From Prevotella scopos JCM 17725 (lineage in GTDB: Bacteria > Bacteroidota > Bacteroidia > Bacteroidales > Bacteroidaceae): a DNA stretch of 64,000 bases. The notes under the pieces are model-generated. The model was not told the origin of the DNA. It saw nothing but the letters and a program-made list of their open reading frames with translations, and did no database searches. The position numbers and the translations under genes were made by a program. Position 1 is the first letter of the stretch. Each line of letters opens with the position of its first letter. This document shows positions 24,594 to 34,569 of this stretch, one piece after another. Location: assembly GCF_018127785.1 (NCBI RefSeq), contig NZ_CP072389.1, forward strand, positions 806,001 through 870,000. Direction: 5' to 3'.

Positions 24594-26231
24594 ATGAATT
24601 TATTATTGAATCTTTTATTATCCATACTACCTTTCGGTTCTCCAGTTCACGTTCCATTGCAACTGGCAGGCAACTTTGGCGAGCCTCGTCCTAACCACTT
24701 TCATGGGGGTATCGACATCAAAACTGAACGGGAAGTAAATCTTGGCGTCTATTCTATTGCTGATGGCTATATATCAAGTGCTATCGTGGAGAAATATGGC
24801 TATGGGCGAGCCATCATGGTCACTCATCCCAATGGATATACCAGTTGTTATGTCCACCTCAACCGATTTGCTCCACAGATTGAGGCTGCCGTACGCAAAT
24901 GGCAGTATCAGCATCAACAGTTTGCCTGTGATGTCAAATTCCGACCGGGAGAGTTCCCTGTGAAGAAGGGGCAATTCATTGCTTTGAGTGGTAATACTGG
25001 TGCGTCACAAGGTCCACACATCCATTTGGAGATACACAAGACTACAAACAGCAACCTTTATGACCCGCTCAATTTCTTAAAGGGTATCGTTAAAGACAAA
25101 ACTGCTCCTGCTGTTTATTCCTTCAAAGCTTATCCACAGCCAGGAGAAGGTGTGTTCCAACATTCTCCCAACTCACGTATTTTCACCTTTGACAAGGGAC
25201 ATTTCCAAGCATGGGGAAAGGTTGGATTTGGTGTAAGAGCCAGTGACCACATGGACTCTGTATATAATAATTTTGGAGTAAGATACACACAGTTGTTTTG
25301 TGATGGTAAATTGGTATTCTCTTCAGATGTGAACAATATTCCTACAAGTTGCCACAGAATGGTTAATTCGTGGGGTGATTACGACCACTTCCTTTCTACA
25401 AAGATTTGGTTTATGAAGTCTTACATTGAGCCTGGTAATACGCTTCCTATCCTGCGAGCAGGAGCCAATAGGGGCATCATAAACTTCAACCAGCAACGAG
25501 ACTACCACCTTCGTTACGTCATAAAAGATGTCTTTGGCAATCAAACAGTAAAAGAATTCACAGTAAGAGGTGAGCCAGAAGCTATTCCAAAGGCCTCCCA
25601 TCCAGAAGGAGCAAGCCCACTCTATTATGCAAAAGACAATCGCTTTGAGGCGGGAAGTATTCGTCTGAACATCAAAAAAGGCTTACTTGCAAAAAATAGT
25701 TGGTTACAGCTACAGCATGGTGGAACGAGTAACGGACTATCTGCGGCTTACAGCTTCTCGAAGGCTGCATTCCCACTTTTCAACTATGCACAGATAAGTA
25801 TCAAGCCTACTGCCGGCGTACGCAATCCTGAAAAGTTGTATGTAGCCATGCGGAACAGTCTTAATGCTAGCGGTCCTGCCTCCTATTGTGGTGGAACATA
25901 CGCCAATGGATGGGTAATAGGACGTATGCGTGAGATGGCATCTGTTTACTTCTTAGCCTCTGATGAGACTGCGCCAACAATAACGGAACAGAATCGGAAC
26001 CCTCGTAATCTCACCTTTAAGGTGACTGATACAGGTAGTGGTCTGCAAGATTGTAAGGCTTACTTGGATGGGAAGTTTATCTTGTTACAGTTTGGTAAAA
26101 ACAAAGAAATATTCTTCTGTGACCTTACAAAAACTCCCGTTCAACCAACAGACATGGAACGGACATTGAAGATTATCGCAACAGACAATCGCAACAACAA
26201 AAAAGAATATCTGACTAAAATAAAGTATTAA
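24594..26231 (+). CDS. M23-family metallopeptidase, exported
   Basis: The 545-residue protein has a signal peptide, then a LytM domain close to the N-terminus. The zinc ligands His37 and Asp41 lie in PNHFHGGIDIKTE, with HIHLE at about residue 142-146. M23 enzymes cut peptidoglycan cross-links or act as regulators of amidases. The remaining ~380 residues are beta-rich and have no domain I can name. The full HxxxD and HxH sets suggest it is catalytically competent. It ends the ileS-dksA-lspA run, consistent with an envelope role. Confidence 0.88.
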   Translation: MNLLLNLLLSILPFGSPVHVPLQLAGNFGEPRPNHFHGGIDIKTEREVNLGVYSIADGYISSAIVEKYGYGRAIMVTHPNGYTSCYVHLNRFAPQIEAAVRKWQYQHQQFACDVKFRPGEFPVKKGQFIALSGNTGASQGPHIHLEIHKTTNSNLYDPLNFLKGIVKDKTAPAVYSFKAYPQPGEGVFQHSPNSRIFTFDKGHFQAWGKVGFGVRASDHMDSVYNNFGVRYTQLFCDGKLVFSSDVNNIPTSCHRMVNSWGDYDHFLSTKIWFMKSYIEPGNTLPILRAGANRGIINFNQQRDYHLRYVIKDVFGNQTVKEFTVRGEPEAIPKASHPEGASPLYYAKDNRFEAGSIRLNIKKGLLAKNSWLQLQHGGTSNGLSAAYSFSKAAFPLFNYAQISIKPTAGVRNPEKLYVAMRNSLNASGPASYCGGTYANGWVIGRMREMASVYFLASDETAPTITEQNRNPRNLTFKVTDTGSGLQDCKAYLDGKFILLQFGKNKEIFFCDLTKTPVQPTDMERTLKIIATDNRNNKKEYLTKIKY

Positions 26232-26248
26232 CAATTAAATTGTAGAGT

Positions 26249-27886
26249 ATGAAGAAATCTTTTGTAACACTGTTCTTCCTTACAATGATTACGTATGCTA
26301 ATGCGTGTACAAACCTCATTGCTACAAAGGGAGCAACAACAGATGGTTCTGTTTTCGTGACTTACAGCGCCGACGATTACGGCTTGTTTACTAACCTATG
26401 CCATTATCCAGCAGGCACACACGCTAAAGGTGACCGCCGCGAGATCATTGACTATGACACACACGAGAGTCACGGATTTATTCCTGAAGCTCCCGTAACT
26501 TACAATGTTATTGGAAATATCAATGAGTATCAGGTAAGTATTGGTGAAACAACTTATGGTGGTCGTGAAGAAATGGTTGATAAGTCTGGTATCATCGATT
26601 ATGGTTCACTAATGTATCTAGGTTTGCAACGTAGCAAGACAGCTCGCGAGGCTATCAAGGTCATGACTTCACTTGTTGAAACCTATGGTTACAACTCTGG
26701 CGGTGAAACTTTCACTATCGCTGATCCTAACGAAGTATGGTTGCTTGAGATGCAAGGCTGTGGCGGCGACAAGAAACAGAAGGTTGTTTGGGTTGCTGTT
26801 CGCATTCCTGACGGCATGATTTCTGCCCACGCAAACCAAAGCCGTATAGGACAGTTCTCAACTTATAACACAGAGGTAATTACCTCTAAGAACTGCATCA
26901 GCTTTGCACGTTCAAAGGGTTGGTTCAATGGTAAAGACAAGGACTTCAACTGGAAGATGACCTACGCAGCACCTGACTTCGGTGGTCGTCGTTGGTGTGA
27001 TGCTCGTGTTTGGAGTTACTTCAACCATTTCAAAGATATGTCACGCTGGTTGCCATGGGCATTGGGCAAAGACCCTAACGCAGAGGATATGCCACTCTGG
27101 ATTGCACCAGACAAGAAAGTTGACTTGCCTATGATGGAAGCCTGCATGCGCGATCACTATGAGGGCACTGCATTATCACTCGATAAGGACATTGCACAGG
27201 GTATATGGGATTCACCTTACCGTCCTACCCCATTGAAATTTGAGGTAGATGGCAAGAAGTACTTCAACGAACGTCCTATCTCAACACAGCAGTCAGGTTT
27301 CACTTACGTTGCTCAACTCCGTTCATGGTTACCACGTGAGATTGGTGGTATCCTCTGGTTCGGTAATGATGATGGTAACATGGTTGCCTATGTACCAATC
27401 TATTGCAGTAATACTAAGCGTGCAGAGTGTTTCAACACCCCAGGTGCTGATGCTGTAACCTTCTCTGATAAGAACGCTTATTGGGTATGCAACTGGGTTA
27501 GCAACATGGTTTACCCTCGTTACTCTCAGCTCTTCCCAGCTTTGAAAGAGGTACGCGACTCACTCGACAACTCTTATCTTGCAGCACAGAAGGGAGTTGA
27601 AGATAAGGCATTGACACTCTATAACACTGACAAGGCTGCTGCAGTGAAATATCTCAACGACTACTCTGTTGAGAAAAGCGATGAGATGATTGCATGCTGG
27701 CGTAAGTTAGCAACTTATCTAATTGTCAAGTTCAATGATATGGTTGTAAAACCAGAGAAGGATGGTAAGTTCCTTCGTACTCCAACTGGTCTTGGCGAAC
27801 ATGTAAAACGCACTGGTTACAGCGACTATTTCAAGCGTGAGTTGGTTAAGCAGACCGGCGACAAGTATGCTATACCTAACAAGTAA
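26249..27886 (+). CDS. C69-family dipeptidase, exported
   Basis: A 545-residue peptidase of family C69 (PepD/dipeptidase A type), an N-terminal nucleophile hydrolase. After the signal peptide, Cys20 (ANACTNLIATKGATTDGS) becomes the N-terminal catalytic residue of the mature enzyme. This pattern is typical of secreted Bacteroidales members. YQVSIGETTYGGREEM and ETFTIADPNEVWLLEMQG follow in the order expected for the family. It would release dipeptides or amino acids in the periplasm from host proteins. It begins 17 bp after the M23 gene and ends in a hairpin. Confidence 0.9.
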   Translation: MKKSFVTLFFLTMITYANACTNLIATKGATTDGSVFVTYSADDYGLFTNLCHYPAGTHAKGDRREIIDYDTHESHGFIPEAPVTYNVIGNINEYQVSIGETTYGGREEMVDKSGIIDYGSLMYLGLQRSKTAREAIKVMTSLVETYGYNSGGETFTIADPNEVWLLEMQGCGGDKKQKVVWVAVRIPDGMISAHANQSRIGQFSTYNTEVITSKNCISFARSKGWFNGKDKDFNWKMTYAAPDFGGRRWCDARVWSYFNHFKDMSRWLPWALGKDPNAEDMPLWIAPDKKVDLPMMEACMRDHYEGTALSLDKDIAQGIWDSPYRPTPLKFEVDGKKYFNERPISTQQSGFTYVAQLRSWLPREIGGILWFGNDDGNMVAYVPIYCSNTKRAECFNTPGADAVTFSDKNAYWVCNWVSNMVYPRYSQLFPALKEVRDSLDNSYLAAQKGVEDKALTLYNTDKAAAVKYLNDYSVEKSDEMIACWRKLATYLIVKFNDMVVKPEKDGKFLRTPTGLGEHVKRTGYSDYFKRELVKQTGDKYAIPNK

Positions 27887-27901
27887 ACATCTAAAAGAAG
27901 C

Positions 27902-27938
27902 AAGTTTAGCTGGTAAATAAAGTTTATCAGCTAAACTT
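27902..27938 (+). terminator. hairpin after the C69 gene
   Basis: AAGTTTAGCTG (27902-27912) and CAGCTAAACTT (27928-27938) are perfect 11-bp arms over a 15-nt loop. The downstream sequence is A+T-rich but has no long T run. Confidence 0.55.
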
Positions 27939-28030
27939 CATCAATAATAACCACTAAACTGTATTAACAAATGACTAACACACTGAACTATCAATAAATA
28001 CAACTAAAAAATGACTCTATAAATAGAATT

Positions 28031-28897
28031 ATGAAAACGTTTTCGATAATAACCTTAACATTGCTATTTATTTGTTTTTCATTAACATTGCATGCACAAG
28101 AAAAGCAAGGGCGTGTAATGCGCCCTAACAGTAGAGGTATAGGAAAATGTTCAGTGATTGGGCAAGCCCCAATTAAAGTTATATATGCTCTAAATGCTAA
28201 TGATATTAACGATGAACATACTTATTTAGATTCTCAAGTGCTTCTAATAGGAAAAGGTTTGAGTAAGCTTTATAGTCGTTTCTTAGAACTAAACGATTCC
28301 TTACATGATGATTTTATTAAGCAAAATCCAAATGCGAATAGTATGCCGAGAATATGCTTTTCTGGTGGAAGGAACAGTCAGTATTGGAGCGAGTATCAAT
28401 TTACTGACATTTACTCTGCTAATGGTATATACACTTGCTATGCTACGATGCCATGGGCTATGGAACGCTATAATGCTTTCTATACTGAGCCGATGTATCA
28501 ACAACATTGGACACTTTCTGATGAGCAGCTATCAATACTGGGGTATGATTGCCAAAAAGCAACTTGCCTATGGAGAGGTAGAACTTTTGAAGCATGGTTT
28601 ACTACCAAAATTCCTACACGCCTCGGACCATGGATATTCGGTGGGCTACCTGGACTAATATTAAAGATATATGATAAAGATCATCTCTATACATGGGAAG
28701 CTGTTGAGATAAAATCTGGTAACTTCCCAATTATCAAAAGCGAATATAAAGGATTTGTTAAGGATACACGTGAACATGTTTATAAATTACAAGTAGCCGC
28801 TAATCGAGATCACCTTAGGACTGCAGGAGCTCGCGACTATCAGTCAGGTCAATTAAAATCAAAGCCATACCCTTACGAGCCATTAGAAAAAGAATAG
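28031..28897 (+). CDS. GLPGLI family protein, exported
   Basis: The 288-residue protein has a signal peptide (ending LTLHA) and the name-giving motif GLPGLI at residues 205-210 (FGGLPGLILKIYDKDH). Family members are periplasmic or secreted proteins of Bacteroidota, typically encoded beside a large outer-membrane beta-barrel with a carboxypeptidase-like domain, as here. The function is not established. The conserved preceding region (CLWRGRTFEAWFTTKIP) suggests a shared fold. It touches the start of the next gene with no gap, so the two are coupled. Confidence 0.88.
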   Translation: MKTFSIITLTLLFICFSLTLHAQEKQGRVMRPNSRGIGKCSVIGQAPIKVIYALNANDINDEHTYLDSQVLLIGKGLSKLYSRFLELNDSLHDDFIKQNPNANSMPRICFSGGRNSQYWSEYQFTDIYSANGIYTCYATMPWAMERYNAFYTEPMYQQHWTLSDEQLSILGYDCQKATCLWRGRTFEAWFTTKIPTRLGPWIFGGLPGLILKIYDKDHLYTWEAVEIKSGNFPIIKSEYKGFVKDTREHVYKLQVAANRDHLRTAGARDYQSGQLKSKPYPYEPLEKE

Positions 28898-31636
28898 ATG
28901 AAAACTACAACCATATTCAGTCTACTGATTATCTTTTGCTTAAAAATACAAGCTCAAACAGTCTTTGAAGGCAGTGTGATAGATGCACAGGGAAAGGCAG
29001 GAGATGCCATTGTAACTGTAACGGCAAAAGGGTATAATAGCGTACTGGCATTTGCTGAGACAGATAATAAGGGTGAATATCGTTTGGAAGTAAATTCACA
29101 ATCCGATAGTTTAACAATTACCGCAGCTGGTATGTCTATAGGGCAGCAAGTTAAAATTGTTGCTAACCGTTCACAACGGTTAAACTTTCGAGTCAAAGAA
29201 AAGGTACTACAACTTAAGGAAGTTGAAGTTCATGCCAAGAAAATACGACAAAACGGTGATACTCTTAACTATTCTGTTGGTGCATATCAACAGCAAGGCG
29301 ATCGCACTATAGGCGATGTTTTAAAGCGTATGCCTGGTATAGAAGTGTCAGATAATGGTAGTATAAAATTCAATGGGAAAAGTATCTCTAAGTTTTATGT
29401 TGAAGACATGGATTTGTTGCAAGGTCGCTATGGACTTGCAACAGGAAATATCAATGCACAAGATGTTGGTTCGGTTCAAGTGCTTGAGAACCACCAACCA
29501 GTGAAAGCCCTACAGGGACGAACACCGACCGATGATGTTGCTATAAATCTGAAATTAAAAAATGCCGCTAAAGGTACAGTAGCAGTAAACACTATGCTCG
29601 GTGGTGGTGGTCAACAATCTGGTGAATGGGGATTCGGAATGCGTTCCCTTTCTGATGCACAAAACCCTATTGGCAGAAATCCATTATGGACGGCAGAGGT
29701 TGTAGGTATGTACTTTGCAAAACGTAGGCAGAATATAACACTCTATAAAGGAAACAATATAGGTGATGATCTTTCCCAAGAATTAACTTCACATTATTCT
29801 GGTATCAATGATGTGGAGCTTGTTACTTTTGCCCCACTGGGAGTTGTTACGCCATCTGGCAGTGGATTACCACAGAAACGAACTTTTGACAATCAGTCAC
29901 ACATTGTATCAATGAACCACTTAGAAAAAATAGGCAAACAATCTGAACTAACGTTGAATATGTCGTATCTCCATGCATCTATACGACAAGAAGGTATCTC
30001 AGAAGCCGACCGATTTTATAGTTCTAATCAACGACTATTGAGCAGCGAGTCGCTTATATTTGTAACGCACATGAATAATCTTAGTACAAATTTAAGATAC
30101 AATCGCAATGGTGAAAATGGTTTTATAGCCAATGTACTGAAGTTAGATGGAGAATGGAATAATGATAACGTACAGAGTCAACTTACCTCTGACCTAACAG
30201 GAGCTGTCCCCATCAACTATGGAGACAATCGGGTTTATCAATATTTTCATCGTCCTTCGCTAACAGTCAGTAACACAATGAATCTCATTCAGAATTATGG
30301 TAAACGTACACTTGACTTGCATTTCTCTGTTGGTTATGCCCAGCGCCCTAACACATTGATAGTTAATGTAGATTCTCTTTTATCACAAACATCAGTCCAT
30401 TATAATCAAGAATTGAAGTCACGCAACATAGCTGGTGACTTCCACACTAACTTTACCTTTCACTTAGGATTGTTCTCTATAGACTATGGGGTTTTAGCTA
30501 ATGCCAATTTGCATGGCATAAAGACAGATTTAAGTGGTTTTACTAATTTGACGGCAAATGGTAGTCAAAATCACACATCACAGTCGGTATTGAATGATTT
30601 ATGGTACAACATTTATGAATTATCGCTAAATCAACAATACAAATTCGAGCAGGCAGGTTGGCGTCTCTCCCTTACCTGCCCTCTAAACTTATACACACAA
30701 ACTCTTGATGACCGCATCACTAAAAACAAGAATAAATATACCCGCTTGCTTGTAACACCATCGTTTACTGTAAACTATGAGTGGCGTGATTGGAGTGGTA
30801 ACATTAATGCAACATACTATAAGAATGTCGGAGATCCTGGAAGTATCTATAGTGGCTATATAATGAACAACTACCGAACATTTCAACGGTCGTATGTTGA
30901 ACATTTGTCAGAAACAAGTTGCTTCACAACGAGTGTATCAGTTGGGTATCGCAGTGCTCTTACAGCAACCTTTTTCCGTATAAATGGTAACTATGGACAC
31001 ACTTGTGACAACCAAATTTATGGTTATGAATATCGAGGTGCAACCAGTGTTGTACATGCTATTGATAAAAAAACATATACAGATAATTATGCTTTCGGCT
31101 TTGATGGCAGCAAAGGTTTTGATTGGTTACAATCAACCATTCGTGCTTTTGGTGGCTATAGTTATAGTAAGAGTGAGCGCCTCATTGCTCAGAATCTTTA
31201 TCCTTTCCATTCTCGAACAATCAGTATTGGAGGCGGTGGCACTATCACTCCTCTTACATGGCTTAATATTGTCATTACCAGCGGATATGCATGGAATGTG
31301 TCATCCATAGACGCTATAAATAATAATTCTTCACAGACTGTTCGAACAGCAACTCAGCGTATCAAGTTAAATGTCTTTGTCACTAAGCAATTTACGTTGA
31401 CAACTACAATAGAAGGTAATTACAATAATTTGACCGAAAAGAACAGGCACACATGGTTTGGAGATATGTTATTTAAATACAAATTGAAACATATTGAATT
31501 AGACTTGCAAGCAAATAATCTTTTCAATCAGCGTCAGTACACAAGGGTTAACTATAGTGGTCTTGATATATATTCATCTACTTCGCAATTGAGACCTCTT
31601 AACATAGTTGGAACCATACGATTTAAAATATTATAG
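28898..31636 (+). CDS. TonB-receptor-like outer-membrane barrel, GLPGLI partner
   Basis: A 912-residue protein. After the signal peptide is a carboxypeptidase-regulatory-like domain (FEGSVIDAQGKAGDAIV, about residues 22-100). Next comes a plug-like region (GDVLKRMPGIEVSDNG, then GKSISKFYVEDMDLL). A long barrel follows, with many aromatic strands and LDLQANNLFNQRQYTRVNY near the end. This is the OMP_b-brl architecture usually found with GLPGLI genes. No classical TonB box or SusD partner is visible, so transport is not certain. The substrate is unknown. Confidence 0.8.
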   Translation: MKTTTIFSLLIIFCLKIQAQTVFEGSVIDAQGKAGDAIVTVTAKGYNSVLAFAETDNKGEYRLEVNSQSDSLTITAAGMSIGQQVKIVANRSQRLNFRVKEKVLQLKEVEVHAKKIRQNGDTLNYSVGAYQQQGDRTIGDVLKRMPGIEVSDNGSIKFNGKSISKFYVEDMDLLQGRYGLATGNINAQDVGSVQVLENHQPVKALQGRTPTDDVAINLKLKNAAKGTVAVNTMLGGGGQQSGEWGFGMRSLSDAQNPIGRNPLWTAEVVGMYFAKRRQNITLYKGNNIGDDLSQELTSHYSGINDVELVTFAPLGVVTPSGSGLPQKRTFDNQSHIVSMNHLEKIGKQSELTLNMSYLHASIRQEGISEADRFYSSNQRLLSSESLIFVTHMNNLSTNLRYNRNGENGFIANVLKLDGEWNNDNVQSQLTSDLTGAVPINYGDNRVYQYFHRPSLTVSNTMNLIQNYGKRTLDLHFSVGYAQRPNTLIVNVDSLLSQTSVHYNQELKSRNIAGDFHTNFTFHLGLFSIDYGVLANANLHGIKTDLSGFTNLTANGSQNHTSQSVLNDLWYNIYELSLNQQYKFEQAGWRLSLTCPLNLYTQTLDDRITKNKNKYTRLLVTPSFTVNYEWRDWSGNINATYYKNVGDPGSIYSGYIMNNYRTFQRSYVEHLSETSCFTTSVSVGYRSALTATFFRINGNYGHTCDNQIYGYEYRGATSVVHAIDKKTYTDNYAFGFDGSKGFDWLQSTIRAFGGYSYSKSERLIAQNLYPFHSRTISIGGGGTITPLTWLNIVITSGYAWNVSSIDAINNNSSQTVRTATQRIKLNVFVTKQFTLTTTIEGNYNNLTEKNRHTWFGDMLFKYKLKHIELDLQANNLFNQRQYTRVNYSGLDIYSSTSQLRPLNIVGTIRFKIL

Positions 31637-31675
31637 GAGAGGTATGAATAACTCGAATTATTCCTAATATATATT

Positions 31676-31683
31676 TATATTTG
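31676..31683 (+). promoter_or_regulatory. -7 promoter box TATATTTG
   Basis: The box matches TAnnTTTG and lies 23 bp before the ATG at 31706. Its surroundings resemble the promoter at 3757. Confidence 0.45.
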
Positions 31684-31705
31684 CAATAAAATAAACATCA
31701 GATTA

Positions 31706-32017
31706 ATGGAACTAACACAAGACTTATCTTTTATAATAACACTCATCCTCATGCCGTTTTTATGCAGGAAACAGCCGTTTCCTATTAAAATAATCTATAT
31801 CACCTGCATGACCTTGCTAACTCCGATATCCAGTCTATCGGTACATTATGACTCACTAAGAGAAAATTCTTTCTTATATAGCAGTATGTCTCTATATAAG
31901 GGAAAGTACTGCTATCTGGTAAAACTTAGTAACACATTTGTATCGTATTTAGTATGCGCACATGTGGTGCTTAGCCTTAGTACGATATGTGCGGGGCATC
32001 AACACGACATGTGCTAA
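31706..32017 (+). CDS. possible small membrane protein, truncated by a repeat array
   Basis: I do not recognise this 103-codon frame. A promoter-like box precedes it, and its first half is strongly hydrophobic with a basic loop (LSFIITLILMPFLCRKQP, then KIIYITCMTLLTPISS), suggesting two membrane segments. The last 25 or so codons run through the repeat array at 31936-32036 and are not protein-like. It may therefore be a gene fragment whose 3' end was replaced by the repeat, or chance. Confidence 0.25.
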   Translation: MELTQDLSFIITLILMPFLCRKQPFPIKIIYITCMTLLTPISSLSVHYDSLRENSFLYSSMSLYKGKYCYLVKLSNTFVSYLVCAHVVLSLSTICAGHQHDMC

Positions 32018-32036
32018 GGCTCAACACGACGGCTAA
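31936..32036. repeat. 22-bp-period palindrome array, copy C
   Basis: Units of 13 bp start at 31958 (GCACATGTGGTGC), 31980 (GTACGATATGTGC), 32002 (ACACGACATGTGC) and 32024 (degenerate), with 9-bp linkers between: an exact 22-bp period. The long flanks of copies B, D and F are absent. It lies between convergent genes. Confidence 0.7.
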
Positions 32037-32127
32037 GAATAGGCTGAGAAGGTCGACTTTGTTATAAATAAGGACTAATAAGCAGACATATTCATTATTC
32101 AGTGCCGACATGTAAACAAACAGAAAA

Positions 32128-32171
32128 GAGGTTGATTCTAACAGCATTAGCAATGCCATCGAATCAGCCTC
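32128..32171 (-). terminator. terminator of the EF-G2 gene
   Basis: On the minus strand GAGGCTGATTC pairs with GAATCAACCTC (11 bp with one G-T) and is followed by TTTTCTG. It lies 30 bp past the stop codon. Confidence 0.6.
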
Positions 32172-32200
32172 TTCAACTATATTAGTTTAATTTTGGAGAA

Positions 32201-34363
32201 CTATTCTTCCTCTTCCTTCACTTCTTCCTCATGTTCAGCAATCAACTTCTGCTGAATGTCATTAGGAACAAGCTCGTAACTTGCGAACTTAGTTGTGAAA
32301 CTTGCACGACCACCAGTGAGAGAGCTCAAGGAGATACTATAATTAGCAAGCTCCTTCAAAGGAATCTTTGCCTGTAACTTCTGATAACCTGCCTCAGAAT
32401 CCATACCCATAATCATGGCACGACGTCCCTGCAAGTCGCTCATCACGTCACCCATATAGTCACCTGGAACATACACCTCTAAGTCATAGATTGGCTCGAG
32501 AATCTTTGGACCAGCAGCCTTGAAAGCATCTGAGAATGCATGACGAGCAGCCAAAGTGAATGAAAGTTCATTAGAGTCAACTGGGTGCATCTTACCATCA
32601 TAGACAATCACACGTACATCACGTGCATAGCTACCCGTCAGTGGGCCACGCTCCATACAATCCATCACACCCTTTAAGATAGCTGGCATGAAACGAGCAT
32701 CAATAGCACCACCGACAACAGAGTTGATGAAGACGAGCTTGCCACCCCATGGAAGGTCACGCTCCTCGCGTCCCTTAATGTTCATCTTGAATTCCTGACC
32801 ATTGAACTTATAGCTTGTTGGATCAGGCATGCCCTCTGCGTATGGCTCAACTATCAAATGAACCTCACCAAACTGACCTGCACCACCACTCTGTTTCTTA
32901 TGACGATACTCAGCCTTTGCTTGCTTGGTAATTGTCTCGCGATATGGAATCTTTGGTTCTTTGAAAATAACCTGCAGTTTCTCATTATTCTCCAAACGCC
33001 ACTTCAATGTACGGAGGTGGAACTCACCCTGGCCATGAACGATGGTCTGCTTCAACTCCTTGCTCTGCTCAACAACCCATGTTGGATCTTCCTGACGCAT
33101 CTTTAACAAGGCAGCCATCAACTTCTCTGTATCCTGTGAGTTCTTTGCTTCAACAGCACGAGAATACTTAGAGTTAGGATATTTAATGAAATCGAAACGT
33201 TGGTCAATTCCCTTACCGTTCAGGGTATTACCAGTCTTCACGTCTTTCATCTTCACGGCACAACCTAAGTCACCCGCATTCAACTGGTCAACGGCAATAC
33301 GGTTAGCACCGGCACAAGCATAGAGCTGTCCCATACGTTCTTTTGACCCACGATCAGAGTTGGTCAAGTCATCACCGGACTTCACGCATCCACTCATCAC
33401 CTTGAAATAACTTACCTCACCGATATGAGGCTCCATACCCGTCTTGAAGAAGTAGAGTGACTCCGGACCATTGCCGTCAGGTGCAACCTCCTCACCACGT
33501 GTATTATGAATCTTAGGCATCTCGTCAACGAAAGGAACAACATTACCCAAGAACTCCATCAGACGGCGAACACCCATGCTCTTACCTGCACATACACAGA
33601 AAACAGGGAAGATTGAACGGGTAACAAGACCCTTACGAATACCTGTACGCAACTCATCCTCTGTCAGTGTTTCCTCTTCAAAGAATTTCTCCATCAAGCC
33701 TTCATCATTCTCGGCAGCAGCCTCAACGAGGGCTTTATGAAGTTCCATAGCCTTAGGCATTTGGTCAGTTGGGATATCCTCGATGATTGGTTCACCACCT
33801 TCAGGCTTCCAACTATATTTTTTCATCAACAGAACGTCAATCAAACTATTGAAGCCAGGACCAGTCTCGATAGGATACTGTACAAGAACACACTTTGAAC
33901 CATAAATCTCCTGCATAGTTGAAAAGAGATTATCAAAGTCGCACTTGTCAGAGTCCAACTGATTAATAAGGAAGATAACAGGCTTCTTGAGTTTTTCGGT
34001 ATAACGGAAAATGTTCTGCGTACCAACCTCTGGACCATACTGGCCATTGATAAGAATAACAGCCTCATCGGTAACATTGAGGGCAGTAATAGCGCCACCT
34101 ATGAAGTCATCACTACCTGGGCAGTCAATAATGTTCAGCTTCTTGCTATTCCATTCAACGTGGAATACTGTTGGGAACACTGAGTAGCCATACTCCTGCT
34201 CTACTGGGAAGTAATCACTAACTGTGTTCTTAGCTTCTACTGAACCGCGGCGCTTAATGACACCAGCTTCGAACAACATACTTTCGGCAAGGGTAGTCTT
34301 GCCGCTACCGGCACTGCCAACCAAGGCAATGTTCTTAATCTCGTTTGTCTGATATACTCTCAT
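32201..34363 (-). CDS. elongation factor G paralogue, EF-G2 type
   Basis: A 720-residue protein with all five EF-G domains and an acidic C-terminal tail. The G domain differs from housekeeping EF-G. The P-loop is GSAGSGKTT (16-24), intact. The DTPGH motif reads DCPGSDDF, so the catalytic His is Ser84. Switch I reads YGYSVFPTV instead of RGITI, so the conserved Thr is also gone. The base-recognition NKxD is NQLD (134-137). Bacteroides EF-G2, a paralogue, is known to support translation without GTPase activity during starvation and gut colonisation; these substitutions fit that description. It is monocistronic. Confidence 0.88.
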   Translation of the reverse strand: MRVYQTNEIKNIALVGSAGSGKTTLAESMLFEAGVIKRRGSVEAKNTVSDYFPVEQEYGYSVFPTVFHVEWNSKKLNIIDCPGSDDFIGGAITALNVTDEAVILINGQYGPEVGTQNIFRYTEKLKKPVIFLINQLDSDKCDFDNLFSTMQEIYGSKCVLVQYPIETGPGFNSLIDVLLMKKYSWKPEGGEPIIEDIPTDQMPKAMELHKALVEAAAENDEGLMEKFFEEETLTEDELRTGIRKGLVTRSIFPVFCVCAGKSMGVRRLMEFLGNVVPFVDEMPKIHNTRGEEVAPDGNGPESLYFFKTGMEPHIGEVSYFKVMSGCVKSGDDLTNSDRGSKERMGQLYACAGANRIAVDQLNAGDLGCAVKMKDVKTGNTLNGKGIDQRFDFIKYPNSKYSRAVEAKNSQDTEKLMAALLKMRQEDPTWVVEQSKELKQTIVHGQGEFHLRTLKWRLENNEKLQVIFKEPKIPYRETITKQAKAEYRHKKQSGGAGQFGEVHLIVEPYAEGMPDPTSYKFNGQEFKMNIKGREERDLPWGGKLVFINSVVGGAIDARFMPAILKGVMDCMERGPLTGSYARDVRVIVYDGKMHPVDSNELSFTLAARHAFSDAFKAAGPKILEPIYDLEVYVPGDYMGDVMSDLQGRRAMIMGMDSEAGYQKLQAKIPLKELANYSISLSSLTGGRASFTTKFASYELVPNDIQQKLIAEHEEEVKEEEE

Positions 34364-34510
34364 ATCTGATAGATTTAAGCTGTTAGTAATAATTTATTTC
34401 GTCTCAAGGGACAAGCCGAAGCTCATCATTTCAGCGGTCTAAGTTAGACATTTTAAGTGAAAGTGCCAAAGTTTCTAATAAAAAAAACAAATTCTTTTAA
34501 AACTTATTAG

Positions 34511-34518
34511 TACATTTG
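34511..34518 (+). promoter_or_regulatory. -7 promoter box of hemW
   Basis: TACATTTG fits TAnnTTTG, 52 bp before the hemW ATG. Confidence 0.5.
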
Positions 34519-34569
34519 CACTACTTCTTGTAAGGCTTACATTAATTTATACGCATATATACACTTATC

